From: Didymodactylos carnosus
Lineage: Eukaryota > Rotifera > Eurotatoria > Philodinida > Philodinidae
Reading direction: 5' to 3'
Assembly (NCBI GenBank): GCA_905250885.1
Contig: CAJNOQ010000069.1
Span: 1 to 64,000 of the forward strand
Length of the DNA stretch: 64,000 bases
Numbering within the stretch: position 1 is the stretch's first letter; every line of letters starts with the position of its first letter. Positions 50,911 through 63,698 of the stretch are shown here, piece after piece. The notes beneath the pieces were generated by a model. The model worked only from the letters and a program-made list of their open reading frames with translations, had not been told where the DNA came from and ran no database searches. Both the position numbers and the translations under genes were made by a program.

Positions 50911-51215
50911 CAGAGATCCGCACGAGTCGAAAATTTTTGGGCCGGCCCGACCCGATAATTGAAGTTTCCGGACCAAGCCCGGCTCGGTTCGTCTAAACGT
51001 AGAACTTATCTACCAATGCTTTTCTGGCCCGGCCCGACCACTTTGCGTGATTTTCTTCTTGCATCTGTAATACTTTTGCTGACTAAGTGATGTAAATGTA
51101 TTTCTCAACTTAATATTTATATGTTTATGATTTCTTGGTACTGAGTATACACAAAAGTTACAAATCCACGTATGCTTAAAAATTCTGAGTTCGGTCCGAC
51201 CCGTGCTGATTTCTG
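50911..51215. mobile_element. hAT-like element with GGCCCGACC motifs, 305 bp
   Basis: The ends CAGAGATCCGCACGAGTCG and the complement of CAGAAATCAGCACGGGTCGG are inverted repeats. The flanks ATAAGCAT and ATAATCAC agree at 6 of 8, so the insertion is older. Near both ends are GGCCCGGCCCGACC words, much more GC-rich than the surroundings. No coding capacity. Confidence 0.75.
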
Positions 51216-52409
51216 ATAATCACAATCTAAAATATCTTTATCACAGTAAAACTTCTCTATTATAAGTACCATCAAGTCATCATATCCTTGATATGATGGT
51301 AATAATTTGTTCTAAATTGTTACGTCCATGAGGAATCCACATTAATAAAAAATTTTGTGTGCAGTAACATTGGTTCTGACTTATTGAACAGAGTAAGGTA
51401 TGAGTGAAAAAAAGACATTTTAGTCGTAAATCAAGTTGATCAACTTTCTCATTATATGCAAAATATTTTCTTTATTTTGTACCCGCAGATCATATCTGTT
51501 CACAGAACAAACCTTGTTAAATAACTGCTGACAGATGATACCAATCACATTTATGATTATTATTAATGGAACGTACTTGCACGTCAAAAAATCTATTAAT
51601 AACGGTTTTTCTATTGCTGATAACGCGTTCTAGTATCATCTGATTTTCTACTTGATTCATTGAATAATGTATCACGGTTGATTAAATGATACTAGTAATT
51701 GTGAACAAATTACTGATAGAAATCATTCGTTTGTGAATTACTGCTATATATAGCATTTGAGAAATTTGTTGAACGAAGATACCTTTTTGAGTTTTAGAAA
51801 ATGTATGCCTCTGATCATAAATTGTAGATATCGATAAAGTTGATTTCATCTCCTAAACAACTATCCATAAGCTATGCACAGTAATAGCTCTAGAACCGTT
51901 TTATTGTTTTGAATAGGACAATATCTGTGAGTAAAGTACGAGAAATAGAAATTTTGTAGAAATTTTTTCCAGTCAAAGTAATTTTTAATGAACGATAATC
52001 GCGCTGTTTTTGTTATAGTTAATCCCTTGTTATACCGTATGTTACTTACTATATAGGCTAGAACTGATAGAATTTCTCTGCTTTTATAATGGAGAAAAAC
52101 GGTTCCAATTACATGAAAAAAAGATACCCGCCAGCGAGTTTCTAATAAAAAAAAGACTAACATTCAATGGAAAAAGAAGGTTCTTGAAGAACGTCCAGAA
52201 ATTTCAACTGTTTTATAAGCCCAAAAGACATTATTATGTCTTGTGTCTACTCCAGATTCCACGATGATAACACAAACATAATGATATAAATAAGTATTTG
52301 TTAGAAGCCGACAATAACCGACAAAACTAATATCTGTCTATGATTTATTTTGTTCTAACACCATCAATATAGAATAGCCGATAAAATAGAGGCATCTATT
52401 AGTTTACGA
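51216..52409. other. 3' flank of the esterase, no gene seen
   Basis: AT-rich; the open frame at 51861-52163 lacks domains and splice context. Confidence 0.4.
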
Positions 52410-54677
52410 TTAGGTTATTGGAAGAAAACGATAAGTAGTTAAAACATCATTTTCTTCTGTCGGTTTGATATTTCGTCTTGAACATCTTGAACTATAGAAA
52501 ATGTACGTAAAAATTAGAAATAAGACAAAAATAAATATTCCAACGAGTAATGTTGTATGATACCATCGAAAATGTGAACACGTTCGACGATTTAGTATCA
52601 TATCCCAAAATAAAAAACGTTCTTCTAAATAATATTGTTCCGCTTTAATTTTTAATGCATGAAAATTAATAAATGATTTGTTTGTTTCTTCGTATGGTGG
52701 CCAATAAACTGGTAGATTATTTGGTTCATTTGGGTCTCCTAAACTCAATAAAATAAAATATCGTTAAATACTCATTCATTCTATTTTATAACTATATAAG
52801 ATTTACCAGTTTTGACAAAATTGGTCCAGTAATGTATCATTTGTTCACTTAAGTCAATTTCTTCCTTTGTATAGGATAAATTCATACTATAAGCACGATT
52901 TATTTGACTATCTTTGTTGTAGAACGGTACTCCCCATGTAAGATCTAATTCAGCAAAGTGACCCACCATATTTGGAATTCGTCTAAAGTATATTCGACAG
53001 TATTTGATGATAAAAAATCAACTTAATGGCGTAGAAAATACCAACCTTAAAACATTTTCTAAATCAAATATTGGCGGATAAGTATAATAATATGCGTATG
53101 TTTTCGCTTGTGGTTTAGATTTTAATCGTTCATGTAAAAAACGTATTAAATCATAATAAAACATCAAATCACTAGAAAAAATTTAAGAAAATTTTGTTAG
53201 TATTTTACATTTATCGAAGTGAAATTTATGTACCTCACTAAATTTGTGTATAAACCCGCTATTTCACTGATATTTGATGTGGTTTTCGGCATGTAACGTG
53301 CTTTTATTTCATCATGAAAGCACAAATGATCAGGATAATTGGTTTGTAGATACTTTTTAATATATTTATTTTTCTTAAAATAAGAAAATCCTTTTGGCTG
53401 TTGTTCATTATCAATCTGATGTTTTACTGCGTTCAATGATAATGGAGTGGTAGTGGTAGCAACCGTAGGAGTAGTTCGATATTTTCTCGGTAAATAATGA
53501 TGAAATATGTGTTCCTCGGCGAAATACAATGATTCATCAGCTGAAAACAAACACAAGCCTAAAGAGTTTTTCTCAATCAAAAAAACTTACCTGTAACACC
53601 GATTAGCATGTCCACATTTCGAAATGGCTCTTCGAGAATCATCTGTTCTAAATTTGATTCTAATATATCATCATCTATTATTGGAAATGGATAATCAGGT
53701 GATATTTCCAGTCCCGAATGATACATGTATCGAAACTCATCCGGTGTCAGTTTTTTTAAATGTTCAACTATTGCACGTTTACTGGCATCATCTCTTTTTA
53801 TTTTAAAATCATTACGTTTTGCAACATTATTGAATCTAATAGACGGATTACGATCAATTGCCCTAAAGAAAAATGAAGTTACTGATAGATCAGATATTAG
53901 TTATCGAAGTTACTACTTCAGATATGTGTTTATAAACACTTACCATATGTTTAGTGGACTTCCACTTTGTGAGATAATACGGTGTACTAAACCCTTTGAT
54001 TTCTTTGACATTGCTATTAAAGCAACATTAGCAGCGCCTGCTGAATGTCCAACATACGTTATTCGTTGATTATCGCCGCCAAATGATTCAGCATTTATAG
54101 ATATCCATTTGAGTGCCAATAATTGATCGTGCAACCCGTAATTTCCTTTCATTATATGTTTTCCGGGCGATAAAAAACCCAATATATTTAAACGATAATT
54201 GATGGTAATAACAATAACATCGCCTAATGCTGCTATAACACTACCATCAAACAATGATGCACTTCCAACTTGATTCGAACCACCATGACAAAATACCATT
54301 ATTGCCTTGTTTTTCTTTATTATTCGTTCTTCGTGGGGTACAAATATATTCACTGTCAAACAATCTTCATTATATAGATCCAATAAATCAAACGGTCCGT
54401 AACTGAGACCACCGGGAGCTTGCAAACATCCGGGCGCTATCTGTGTAGCGTTTCCAGGAGTCGGATTATACGAACGTATAACAGGTAGTTCAAAACGTTG
54501 TGGTTGTTCGGCATACGGTACACCAAAAAATTGTTGTACCGGAACATTTCTGATTGTTATTTGACGACCAAGAAATTGACCAGATGTTGTGTTTATGTGC
54601 GGTGGCTCAGATAAAGTTTTGATAAGATTGAAATGGCAAACGACTATCACTAGCAAACGAATAATCAAATGGACCAT
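52410..54677 (-). CDS. Membrane-anchored carboxylesterase (cholinesterase/neuroligin superfamily)
   Basis: Six exons (53944-54677, 53591-53862, 53234-53540, 53046-53171, 52807-52982, 52410-52738) join in phase to 647 aa. An N-terminal hydrophobic signal is followed by the type-B esterase fold: VQQFFGVPYAEQP, EDCLTVNIFVP, and the oxyanion-hole region FCHGGSN. The nucleophile elbow is GHSAG (54036-54050). The acidic residue is in ADESLYF and the His in VGHFAELDLTWG, so the triad is complete. After the domain come a juxtamembrane stretch and one TM helix (about residues 590-615) with a short cytoplasmic tail. The topology is that of neuroligins and gliotactin, which lack catalysis; this one should hydrolyse esters at the cell surface. 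The substrate cannot be told. The first exon holds over a third of the protein. Confidence 0.9.
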
Positions 54678-55730
54678 TTGTCTATCATTTAGAAACAGTA
54701 TGCATTTGATCCAAAGGAACTACCTGAAAGAAAGACACTTTACTGGTGAAGAAAACATGATTTGTATAATCCATGAATGAACTTGCAGAATCTTTATTTA
54801 TAATAGTGAAATTCGAAGTCGAGTAAGAGAAATTGACGATTATACTCATTAAAATAGAAACAAGATTACCTGTCGAATACAAAATCGAAACATTTCTGAA
54901 GAAGAACATGAATTTCTTGAGTAAGAGCTTTGACATTTGTCTCATCTGTTTATAAATGTATAGTCTATACTTCCGGTTCTTGTTTAAACAGGTTCTCGTT
55001 AACAAATTTAATGTCATTTCAACATTATATAGTGTAAAACAGGTTTTATTATCTGTCACATAATTATCTTGAACAATAAACATGATTTCCTCTCGGCAAA
55101 ATAACAGAAAACTAATTACAAAACAGCTTGTCTTTTACTAGTGTATTATGTATTTTAGGATCATGCAATTACAACTCCCTCAGAGTCACTCTAGACAAAA
55201 GTTTGTTGAGGGTGGCTTGTCTTGATACATGACCAGAAGGAACACCGAAATAAGAACTAAAACTATGAAAGTCAGGGTGTCTCTATTTTTTTTTACTAAT
55301 CTCATGTGATTTTTAGCTTTTCCAAACGAATAAAGATATTTCGCGTGAGATTTCTCTCAAGTTCTCAAAAAAACCTCTGAAATGAGGACAAAATAGTTCT
55401 TTCGTTTGAAAAAGCTAAAAAACAACATGAAATCGGTGGAAAAAATACAAACATTCCGATTTTCATAGTATTAAAGCTTAGCAGCGAGTTTGCCCAAACA
55501 TTACTTGACAGTCTAAGAACAGATAGAAGACATATAGGTAACAAAAACACTAAATAAGTTTTGCAATCTTAGACTGTTGAATTATGTTACACGATACAGT
55601 TTATGTTAAAGAATAAATCATTTCTGACAGAATGACAAGAAATATTTATAGAGAGGAGCAGAATATGTGCAGCTGCCAGTGATATTGCGCTATGTTCTCA
55701 TCGTGTGAAAGTTACCATTCTTTCTTCAAT
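54678..55730. other. Upstream flank of the esterase
   Basis: AT-rich; the open frame at 54685-55083 on the minus strand abuts the esterase start but is low-complexity and has no domain. No promoter element could be named. Confidence 0.4.
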
Positions 55731-55731
55731 G

Positions 55732-55932
55732 AGAACAAGGAATTATAACACCTTCGCACGGTGAGGACGAAGTTGTGTTGCTCGTTATGTCTTAACTCTG
55801 TCTTTCTCGAAGAAAATCACCTGACGAGAGGCTTAAGAAAGGTTGAAACCGGTCGTGGTATTTTCTTTTGATGCTTTCAGAAATAAGTTCTGTCTGAGTC
55901 TTTAGTAACTGATAAGCGGTTGTAAATCTAAA
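55732..55932. mobile_element. Truncated copy of the 28.4-kb MITE
   Basis: From AGAACAAGGAATTATAACA to GATAAGCGGTTGTAAAT it aligns to the right two-thirds of the element at 28421-28747, including GTGTTGCTCGTTATGTCTTA and TCTGTCTGAGTCTTTAGTAA. The left arm is missing. Confidence 0.82.
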
Positions 55933-58100
55933 ACTAAGTTAAATTATCTTAAATTAATGCTGAAATTACCGACTACAAAATTGATTATATTTATTTTTCA
56001 AAAGAGTGCTATAAAGCTGAAAATCACCTATCTATTCTTAGACTTTCAAGTAAAACTTAAATCCGAACATTCTTTCGTCACAGTTTCGTTCGGTTCCCGC
56101 GTAGACTTGCTCTTAGCTTTCTTCCTTTTGTACATCTCGTGCAGTTATATGCTTTTAGATGGCATTCATTGCGTCAAAGAAGTAGTCCTGCCTAATCAGC
56201 TGATGTAATGAAAATTATTCTATGCGAGTGATAGGAAGAGATCAACCAAAGTAAAGTTACTCATGCTTACCTACAACATCTTGAATATAATTTCAAACAT
56301 GACAGACGAAACACATTTTGTCAAATATAAGTTCCTTAAAAACAATACAATTTTTGACAACTATGTATAATTGTTGATGAACAATTTCTGTTAAACTTTT
56401 AACCTCAAAGAAACTATTAGGGCAAACAAAATACGAACTATTATAACCAGTGATAGATGTCTATGTCCAGGAACTCTTGTCACACATGGTGAATAAGGAA
56501 AATAAAGACAGTAATATATTTTACAAATTCTGAAAATGCACAAAGAGAACCAGACGTGGTTTAACTGACTTTTCTCTTATTTTATCAAATAAACATTGAG
56601 ACTCAATCCTTTTTTTGTAGCTCTCATTCCATTTCTTTTCATTTTTTAAATTATCATTTGTTTTTTTATCTAAAAATAACTGGTTGATCCACCAAATAGC
56701 TAATCGTATCAAAAAAAAGAATATGGGAGTTTTGTTTACGAGAATCTATTATTTGTTATTCGACTCTTCTTAAGTGAGTAAAAGAGCGGGAAAAAAAGAA
56801 TGGAATTGATATCGAGACGGATTATCATCTAATTCAATAAAAGAAACATAAATCTATTTTTTCACTCTTGCTATACAAAAATAAAACTTGATGGATAATG
56901 ATAAATGGTGGTAGAAGAAAAAAAAATCGAAGAACAAGTAAAAGTATTTTTTCTTAAAAATGGTTCATTACTCAATACGAATGTTGTTTCCTGTTCGATA
57001 AATATGGGCGATGTCAAGAAGAAACACGATTATACATACACATAGTCGTCCATACGAAAATGTGAATAGTTTTGACATTCACTAAAGTCCTTGTCCTTGG
57101 TTCAATTACAGTTGTATCTGAATTTTCTCCTTCAACACATACACTAAATCTTTTTTTGTTCTGTTGTTTGTTTTATTCTGATTTTTTTTTTGTCAACATT
57201 TCTTCTCTTTTATTGCGCAATCGATAACATATCAAATAAATGTGTACCTGTATGTATATATATTAAAAATGAATGGAAGAGAAATAGAATTCGTCTGAGT
57301 TCGACCTTTCTCTTCACATATAATTCATCATAAAAAAAAAATACTAGAATAACAATATTCCAAGCTTTATACAGAATAAAGAATTTCACTGATCCTCTTA
57401 CAAAAAATCTGTACGATTATAATCATTAAAATAATCAAAACAGTGATCGAAGGACATTCACTTCAATTCGTTGCAAAACATGAAAAATAATTTATAACAA
57501 AGTCATAAAATTTATAAAATACGGATTGATGTAAAAAAGATATCATATCATATCAGCGTGTAGAATGAATGGCAATGGAGGTTTATTCTCTTAAATTTTT
57601 TTTCGAAATGATTTAGTGATAGAATGTATACAATAAATAATATTTAGGCACATTTTTATTGAATGGAATATTACATAGAACGACCAATTGTCATTTAACC
57701 TGAGACATATGAAACAGAGAAAGATCGGTCATTATAAACAATTCTTCGGTTCTTCGTCCATATAGTGTCTCTACTTTGCGTTCAATCTACCAGTGAACCA
57801 AAATGTAATTGTAGAAAAGAAGAAACGTCATATCTTTCTTTTTTCGTTCTTATCGTTTGACATATGCGGGTTCATTAATACTTTTGTTGTTCAATTTTTT
57901 CGTATTTTTGACGTTTGAAGAAAATAATACCGTTGCTGTAACGATCATCGTATTTAAAGTTCAACTCTTTTCCTTTCCTATTGATTATTTTGAATACGAG
58001 CTATAGAAATATTTTCTGCTATAACTTGAGTTTATGTAAGGTGCTAAAAATGCAAAAAAACGACCAAAAGTTTTTTTGTGTTTTGTTCGACATGGTTAAA
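55933..58100. other. Intergenic, no gene seen
   Basis: AT-rich DNA. An open frame at 55957-56208 (+) has no domain. Confidence 0.4.
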
Positions 58101-59469
58101 CAGAGCTGGAACCGGTTAAGAAACAGTAAACCGGTCTGGTTCGGCTGATCTGGAAGTGTAACCCGATCAGTAAACTGGTCGTTTGGAATTATAATTAAAA
58201 CCGGTGAAGCATCGGCGAAAATTTGGAGAAGTTTTACAGAAAATGATATTTGGCTATTTTACAGAAACATATTTTCCAGCTCTGTGGTTGGATAGAGTAG
58301 GTAAAACTGTATAGGAAAATATCATTTAAAGGTTTTGGAAATGCCATTTTTGGGTGAAAAAAATTCGAGTTATTGTTAAGGATGGTCGAAGTCAACTTAG
58401 CGGCTATTTTCCAAAATCTGCCTTTTTTTTCAACTGGATAACTACTTTAAATCCTAAAACCACTTTTTTCTTATTCGTTGTGTACGAAAGCTGAAAGGGT
58501 GTGCAACCATTTCTAAACCGTTTTAGGTTTCGTAGAAGAAGAGTTAGGGTACGAAACTGTTTTAAGTGCATAGGTTATATCAGTTATTTTTCTAAAATTT
58601 TTGGTTTGAGCGAGTGCACCATTTCAACAGTTTAGGCACGCTTTCATAGTATAGGGCAGCAAAAACTGAGCCAAAAATACTTGAAATTTGTGTAATTTTT
58701 GATTTTTTGTGAGAAAGTCATGAGGAAAAAACATGACGAAATAGGCAAATGCACCGATCAATCATCTCAATACACTTAAAGCGGTTTTGTACATTACCTT
58801 TTCTTCTACGAAACCTAAAACAGTTTAGGAATGGTTGCACGTCTCTATACCCTTTTAGCTTTCATACACAAATCTTTTTTTTTAGAGAGTAGGGGGCCAA
58901 CATGTAAAAACTTTCTTCCTGGATATACGCACAAATATATAATCAGTGCTCACTAGTCTACCTATCGTTTTCCTTAAACTACGCCACAAGTACCATCCGA
59001 TTCTCTCTCTAGTACGAATACACCTTTATATTTCAACAACTGCTACTGTTGTCGTTGATGATGAACCTGGCACTAACGAGAGAGGAAGGTAAAACAGTCA
59101 GTTACACATCACAAGACACTACACCGTTCGTGTGATGTCCGTCCAACCACCCGTAAGGGAGAAGGGGGTAATAGAAAGTGCAAAAAACGGCCATATTGTC
59201 CCAAAAATCTCTTTAAACTTAAAACTTCGTTTTACCTCCTGACGAAGGAAAGCCCTGCAATTTTTCACAAAACAGCATCTAAAACACTGTAAGGAATAAG
59301 AAAAAAAGTAGTTTGGGGAGGTTTGGGATTCAGCTAAAAAAAGGCAGATTTTTGAAAATAGTAGCTAAATTGACTTCGACGACCCTTAACTAATAACTCG
59401 AACTTTTTCACCCAAAAATGGCTTTTCCAAAACCTTTAAATGTTATCCCGATCAAACCGGCAGTCTCTA
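58101..59469. mobile_element. hAT-like AACCGG-motif element split by a second element
   Basis: The left part, from CAGAGCTGGAACCGGTT, carries repeated AACCGGT and AAACTGGTCG words. The right end, complement TAGAGACTGCCGGTTTGATC, resumes after an inserted inverted-repeat element at about 58323-59444. The target duplication is unclear. Without the insert it would be only about 245 bp, like the other motif-filled elements here. Confidence 0.6.
58323..59444. mobile_element. Inverted-repeat element nested in the hAT-like element, about 1.1 kb
   Basis: Arms of about 110 bp pair closely: CATTTAAAGGTTTTGGAAA, CATTTTTGGGTGAAAAA and GTCGAAGTCAA against their complements. A second inner inverted pair (TTTAGGTTTCGTAGAAGAA near 58530; its complement near 58800) makes a hairpin within the hairpin. 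No transposase seen. Confidence 0.78.
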
Positions 59470-59640
59470 ATGGAATTGATTTCAATAGCGACAATGAACA
59501 ACAATCATACGACAAAAAATGATCACAAAATTATTCTACGATCATCATCATCCACTCGCGATAATCAACTAGATCTCAACCATCTTGACATACAAATTCA
59601 AAGAAAATGCACAGCGATATCACGTTGTAGTTTAAGTTAG
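59470..59640 (+). other. Possible orphan exon
   Basis: An open frame of 56 codons from ATG at 59470 is rich in Asn, Thr and Ser with SSSSTRDNQLDLNHLDIQIQ, reading more like protein than its surroundings. It starts right at the end of the transposon. It may be the stranded end of a gene disrupted by that insertion, or chance. Confidence 0.22.
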
Positions 59641-60119
59641 GATTTTCAATACAGATTTTACTGTGAGATATTAATTGAGTCTAATTTATATTTGTATGTG
59701 TAAACAATGTAATATGAATTCAAACTCTTAGGCTATATTGGAAACAAACATATTTGTGTGTACAAGTGAATACTGGAACAAGAACAGCCGTGAATTACAG
59801 TTTAAATTCTCAAAGGTGCTAACAAAAAACAAAGTGTAATCTAAACCAAATATATGGTTAGAGGAAAAGGTCTAAAGTATTTTTAATAACGTGTGAATGA
59901 GAAAAGAAGCAGCTTGTTTTTTGATATTTTACTAAGACAGTCTCTAACAAAACAGTTTCATTCTTGAAAATATTACAATAGTCGTTAGAATCGACATTAA
60001 CATTTGTACGTGACATCTTTATGTATATATGTATTCTATGGAATAGTATAAACGACTAATTAATACGTCATTTGATCTATTCGTTCCATGAAGAACAGTT
60101 GATTTGAATTGAGAAACAG

Positions 60120-63100
60120 ATGAATCTGATCTATATCGCTTTCTTTTTCGAGCATATTATTTACACTGACAGTGTCATAAGTCATCTAGTATTCAACAAT
60201 TTACAACCAATCTGCATCTATCTGTATGATGTTGATCTTCCAGATATTCCATCTAAATTATCTCCACTTCAAGTTAAATTTGATTTAGCAGTAACATCGT
60301 CCATTTGCAATTTTAATGAAACAATTACTGTCGATCTAAATAATACGAGAAATAATACGTTTAAAACCATTTTGATATTGAAGTTATCCACCGCTTGCCA
60401 CCTTCTTCAACAATTGACAGTGTTAAAACATTATCCATTTCAAACAAATTATTTTGCCATCATATTCTCTAGTGAGTAATGGAAGTCTAAATACATACTG
60501 ACAAGGAATACCAGATACTGAAACAGATCGGGTTGACATATGGGACATATCGGGTTTCGATCAAATATTAAAAAGAACTGTCAGATTGTTTGAATTAAAA
60601 TTTCGATATCTGAATCTAACAAATATCCCGAAAAGCGCTTAATGTTCGCAAAAAACGCTCTAATACGGTTTACTATGTTTTCTTTTTCATCCTTATATGT
60701 GAGACTTACACGAAAACAAATGATGAAAAATCGTTGGTTCCAGGTTTCTAGTCAAGTTTAACTGACTCATTAGGATCTCTCCGAACGAAGAGATGTTTAT
60801 TTGTTAAATTTTAGCCGAAACAAATAAGTCAACATTTCAACAAGGTATCAGTAATTATATCCAATTTCAAATGGAACTACCTGTAAACATGACAAATTGG
60901 ACATCAAAGAATACTTATGATATTCTATGGACGAATGAATTTCCGTTGTTGAACTCAATGAATTATTGGTCAAATGAGACAATGGTGGGATTTATTCATT
61001 CATCGGAAGTGGCAAAAATTAATCAGATGTTAGTAATTAATCCAAACACAGTGGCAAATTTATATCGTGTTATCAGAAGAAAACGATTTGATCCGAGTTT
61101 GATGATGATAATTTTAACGGTATTAGGATGTATGGGATTGATTAATGAATGGCATCGTGTAATATTTTTGAAAAAAACTCTTCGACGCTATTTACATAAG
61201 AAATTAATCAGAATTCCACCTCTAACAATTGTTCAACAGGAACTTGATCAAGAACAAAATTTAAATAGTCAAAAACTAGACTTAATCGAAGTTGAGAATG
61301 ATGATATACTTCGTCCATCTGCAAGTACGACATTTTACAGACGTCCACCCATATTTGGTGATTATATGAAATTACTGAACAATTTTCTATGTGATCCTAA
61401 CGTGAATAACGTTAATAATAATGCTCATGCTGCGGAAATGTCAGTGATGTTGTCTAATACAGTACCGAATCTTCAGATAATGTCAACATTAGAATCAAGT
61501 ACATCACATATTCACGTTCGATCGCCATCGTGTACATCAAATCGCGATCCAAACATCTATGAAAAATATTGTAATTATTATTTACGTCACCATGGTTTAT
61601 TTGTCAGTATAATTGCTGTTGTATTGATCATTCTACTGTTACTTTTAGTCTTATTAATTGATAGATATTACAGTTACTCGTTACAAAAGGTTGTATTAGT
61701 TATTTTTATCTTCACTAGTTCATTCGTGATTTATGTTTGCTTAGAGCATTTAATACGATGGTTTATCATCCAGTATGGTTGTTATTCATATGTATTATTC
61801 AATTGTAGAGCAAAAAATAAATGTCGATATCAATCAAAGTATAAAGATGGAACGTTTTTGAAATCGAGTAAGTGGAAAGATTCTGACAAGGAAACATTCT
61901 CATGTAATAAATGTTTTTTTCATGAAGCCTTGTTGATTAAAGGTTACTTTTGACGCTACACACGAATGCATATTCATTCCGACTAATACGGCTTTTTCAT
62001 TTCTGAAAAGCTGATCTCTAAATAACCACTCTAAACTTCATGATGAACAAGTTGTGATCCGTCCAGTTTGTAAATCTCATCAAATTACTCGTAGAAAAGC
62101 TTATCAGCATAGATCTTGGGTCTAAAGTGTAACTTCTCCATTCAGACGCGATGGACTAAGGTGGGGCTGGATGAAATGTATGTCCCGAGTAGTTAGTTCG
62201 CGTTAACTTATACGCGTATACAATGTGTATTCAGTATGGTTCGTGGATTCTTGTACATCCGCAAGCGTTAGGGACAGATGAGAGGCGGTATGGGATGGGT
62301 AAAATTTTCAGATTTCTAGCAATTTCTCCATGTACAAGCTTTTACTTCTTGTTCTTCCTCTTTCAGAGGAATTCATGGGAGGAGTTACACAAAAAAGTTT
62401 TAAGAGTTACTTAACAAGTTTCCGATAACATGGAATTTAGAACGGGACTTTAAAGACCAGCTTTTCAAAGATCCATCTGGAAAAAGCAGCATTAAGCCGG
62501 AATGGATATACATTCGTGTGTAGCATCAAAAGTAACCTTTAATCAAAGAAGCTTCACAATAAAATCCATTTATCACTTACCTGAAAAACTTACTGCGTTA
62601 TTTTAAAAAATCATCATGGTTTTTCATTCAGTAGTTCACTCTTCATATTTATGAGCATAAATTAAAATAGACTATAGTATTTTTACCTTTAAGGGCTTTT
62701 TACTATCCTCGTAAGTATGACATCATCGAAAAATAGTGGATTCTTTAGCATCCAAAATTTTGAATGGTATTTTTTTCTAGTTAATTTATATCATATTATA
62801 CTCATGTTATTATCGTTCATACTTGTTATTATATGGTTTTATACCCGGTTTACCACTCGTGGTTGGATATTGACAAATATTTTGGCATTTTGTCTAACAT
62901 TATTGATAAGCATACAGATGAAAGCGGCTAATTTACTTGTTTGTATTATTATTCTGTCAGCGTTATTCATTTATGATTTATCTTTTAGTCTATTGCCAAC
63001 ATATGTAACAGAATTTTATAATAAAATGTTTTGTCTAAATAACGATGTATTTAGTTATAGTACTGCATCACAGTTAAATTTAATCACTATCAATTCTACT

Positions 63101-63698
63101 GCTTTTAATACATTCAAATACAACACTGACACAAATTGGACAAGACCACTACAGTTTCTAAAAGGACTTCACTGTAAAATGGTATGTTCACACTAAATGA
63201 ACCTGTATAGTTTTAGTCGATATATATCTTTCTTTCTAGTTTGATAATAGACGAATAGATTACTCATGGAGTAATATTAAAATACCGTTTATTGTTCGTG
63301 AATCGTTACCTCTTGTATTCATATATCCTGATTTACTACCAAATAAAGAAAAATGTGAGTTTGAAGGTGGACAATCTTATCTAATTATTACAGATATTTT
63401 ATTTCCGTCGTTGTTATTAAATTTTTGTCGATTGTTTGATATTTGTAATGGTATTCAATCGCGAGTATACTATATTCAATCACTATGTGCTTATATATTC
63501 AGTCTTTTACTGTCACAATTAATTAATATAATCTTACAATGTAGACAACCATCATCACTTATTGTTTATCCAATTATTTTATTTTCAACTATTCTAACGA
63601 GTATCATACGGAAAGAATTTAAGAAAATAATCTATGGTACTTTAACCGGCCTTGACGATTGTATACATATGATTAATAGACAAAAAGAAGATATCTGA
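60120..63698 (+). CDS. SPPL2-like intramembrane aspartyl protease homologue, active-site motifs degenerate
   Basis: Four exons (60120-60471, 60815-61867, 62781-63181, 63240-63698) join in phase to 754 aa; human SPPL2A/B are 520-592. A weak signal segment and a luminal N-glycosylation-rich region match the SPPL2 PA domain (SICNFNET, CHLLQQLTVLK). TM1 follows near FDPSLMMIILTVLG, then an unusually long Asn-rich loop and eight further hydrophobic segments. The C-terminal half aligns to SPPL2: FIYDLSF (YD, 62972-62977), ESLPLVF, FPSLLLNFCRLFDI, SRVYYIQSLCAY and a KKIIYG tail. GFGD is replaced by IITD (63384-63395) and QPALLY by QPSSLI (63546-63563). Both Asp residues remain. SPPL2 proteases cut type II membrane stubs in endolysosomes; this homologue is predicted inactive or altered, perhaps keeping substrate binding. 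Exon 2 stops at A|GTAAGT; the open frame beyond it (to 61953) is intronic. Confidence 0.85.
61921..62557. mobile_element. Inverted-repeat element in the SPPL2-like intron
   Basis: The arms start TGAAGC...TTGATTAAAGGTTACTTTTGA and are mirrored at 62515-62556, with inner matches around ACACACGAATG and ATTCCG. It accounts for most of the 0.9-kb intron. No coding sequence. Confidence 0.8.
62578..62706. repeat. Dispersed repeat, copy 2
   Basis: Reverse complement of 37868-38000 with about four differences in 124 bp. Lies directly beside the inverted-repeat element in the SPPL2-like intron. Confidence 0.8.

Noticed and set aside
51861-52163. 100-codon minus-strand open frame
   Set aside because: No recognisable domain and the sequence lies in the 3' flank of the esterase; likely chance.
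54685-55083. 132-codon open frame on the minus strand just upstream of the esterase
   Set aside because: Low-complexity, no domain, stops before the esterase ATG in another frame; the esterase has its own signal peptide at 54677.
61868-61953. Continuation of the long open frame at the end of SPPL2-like exon 2
   Set aside because: It passes a strong GTAAGT donor and runs into an inverted-repeat element; the downstream exon joins in phase from the donor at 61868.
62717-62780. ATG-started reading frame ahead of SPPL2-like exon 3
   Set aside because: The AG at 62780 with a T-rich tract joins in phase with exon 2, whereas the earlier AG at 62752 leads to a stop.
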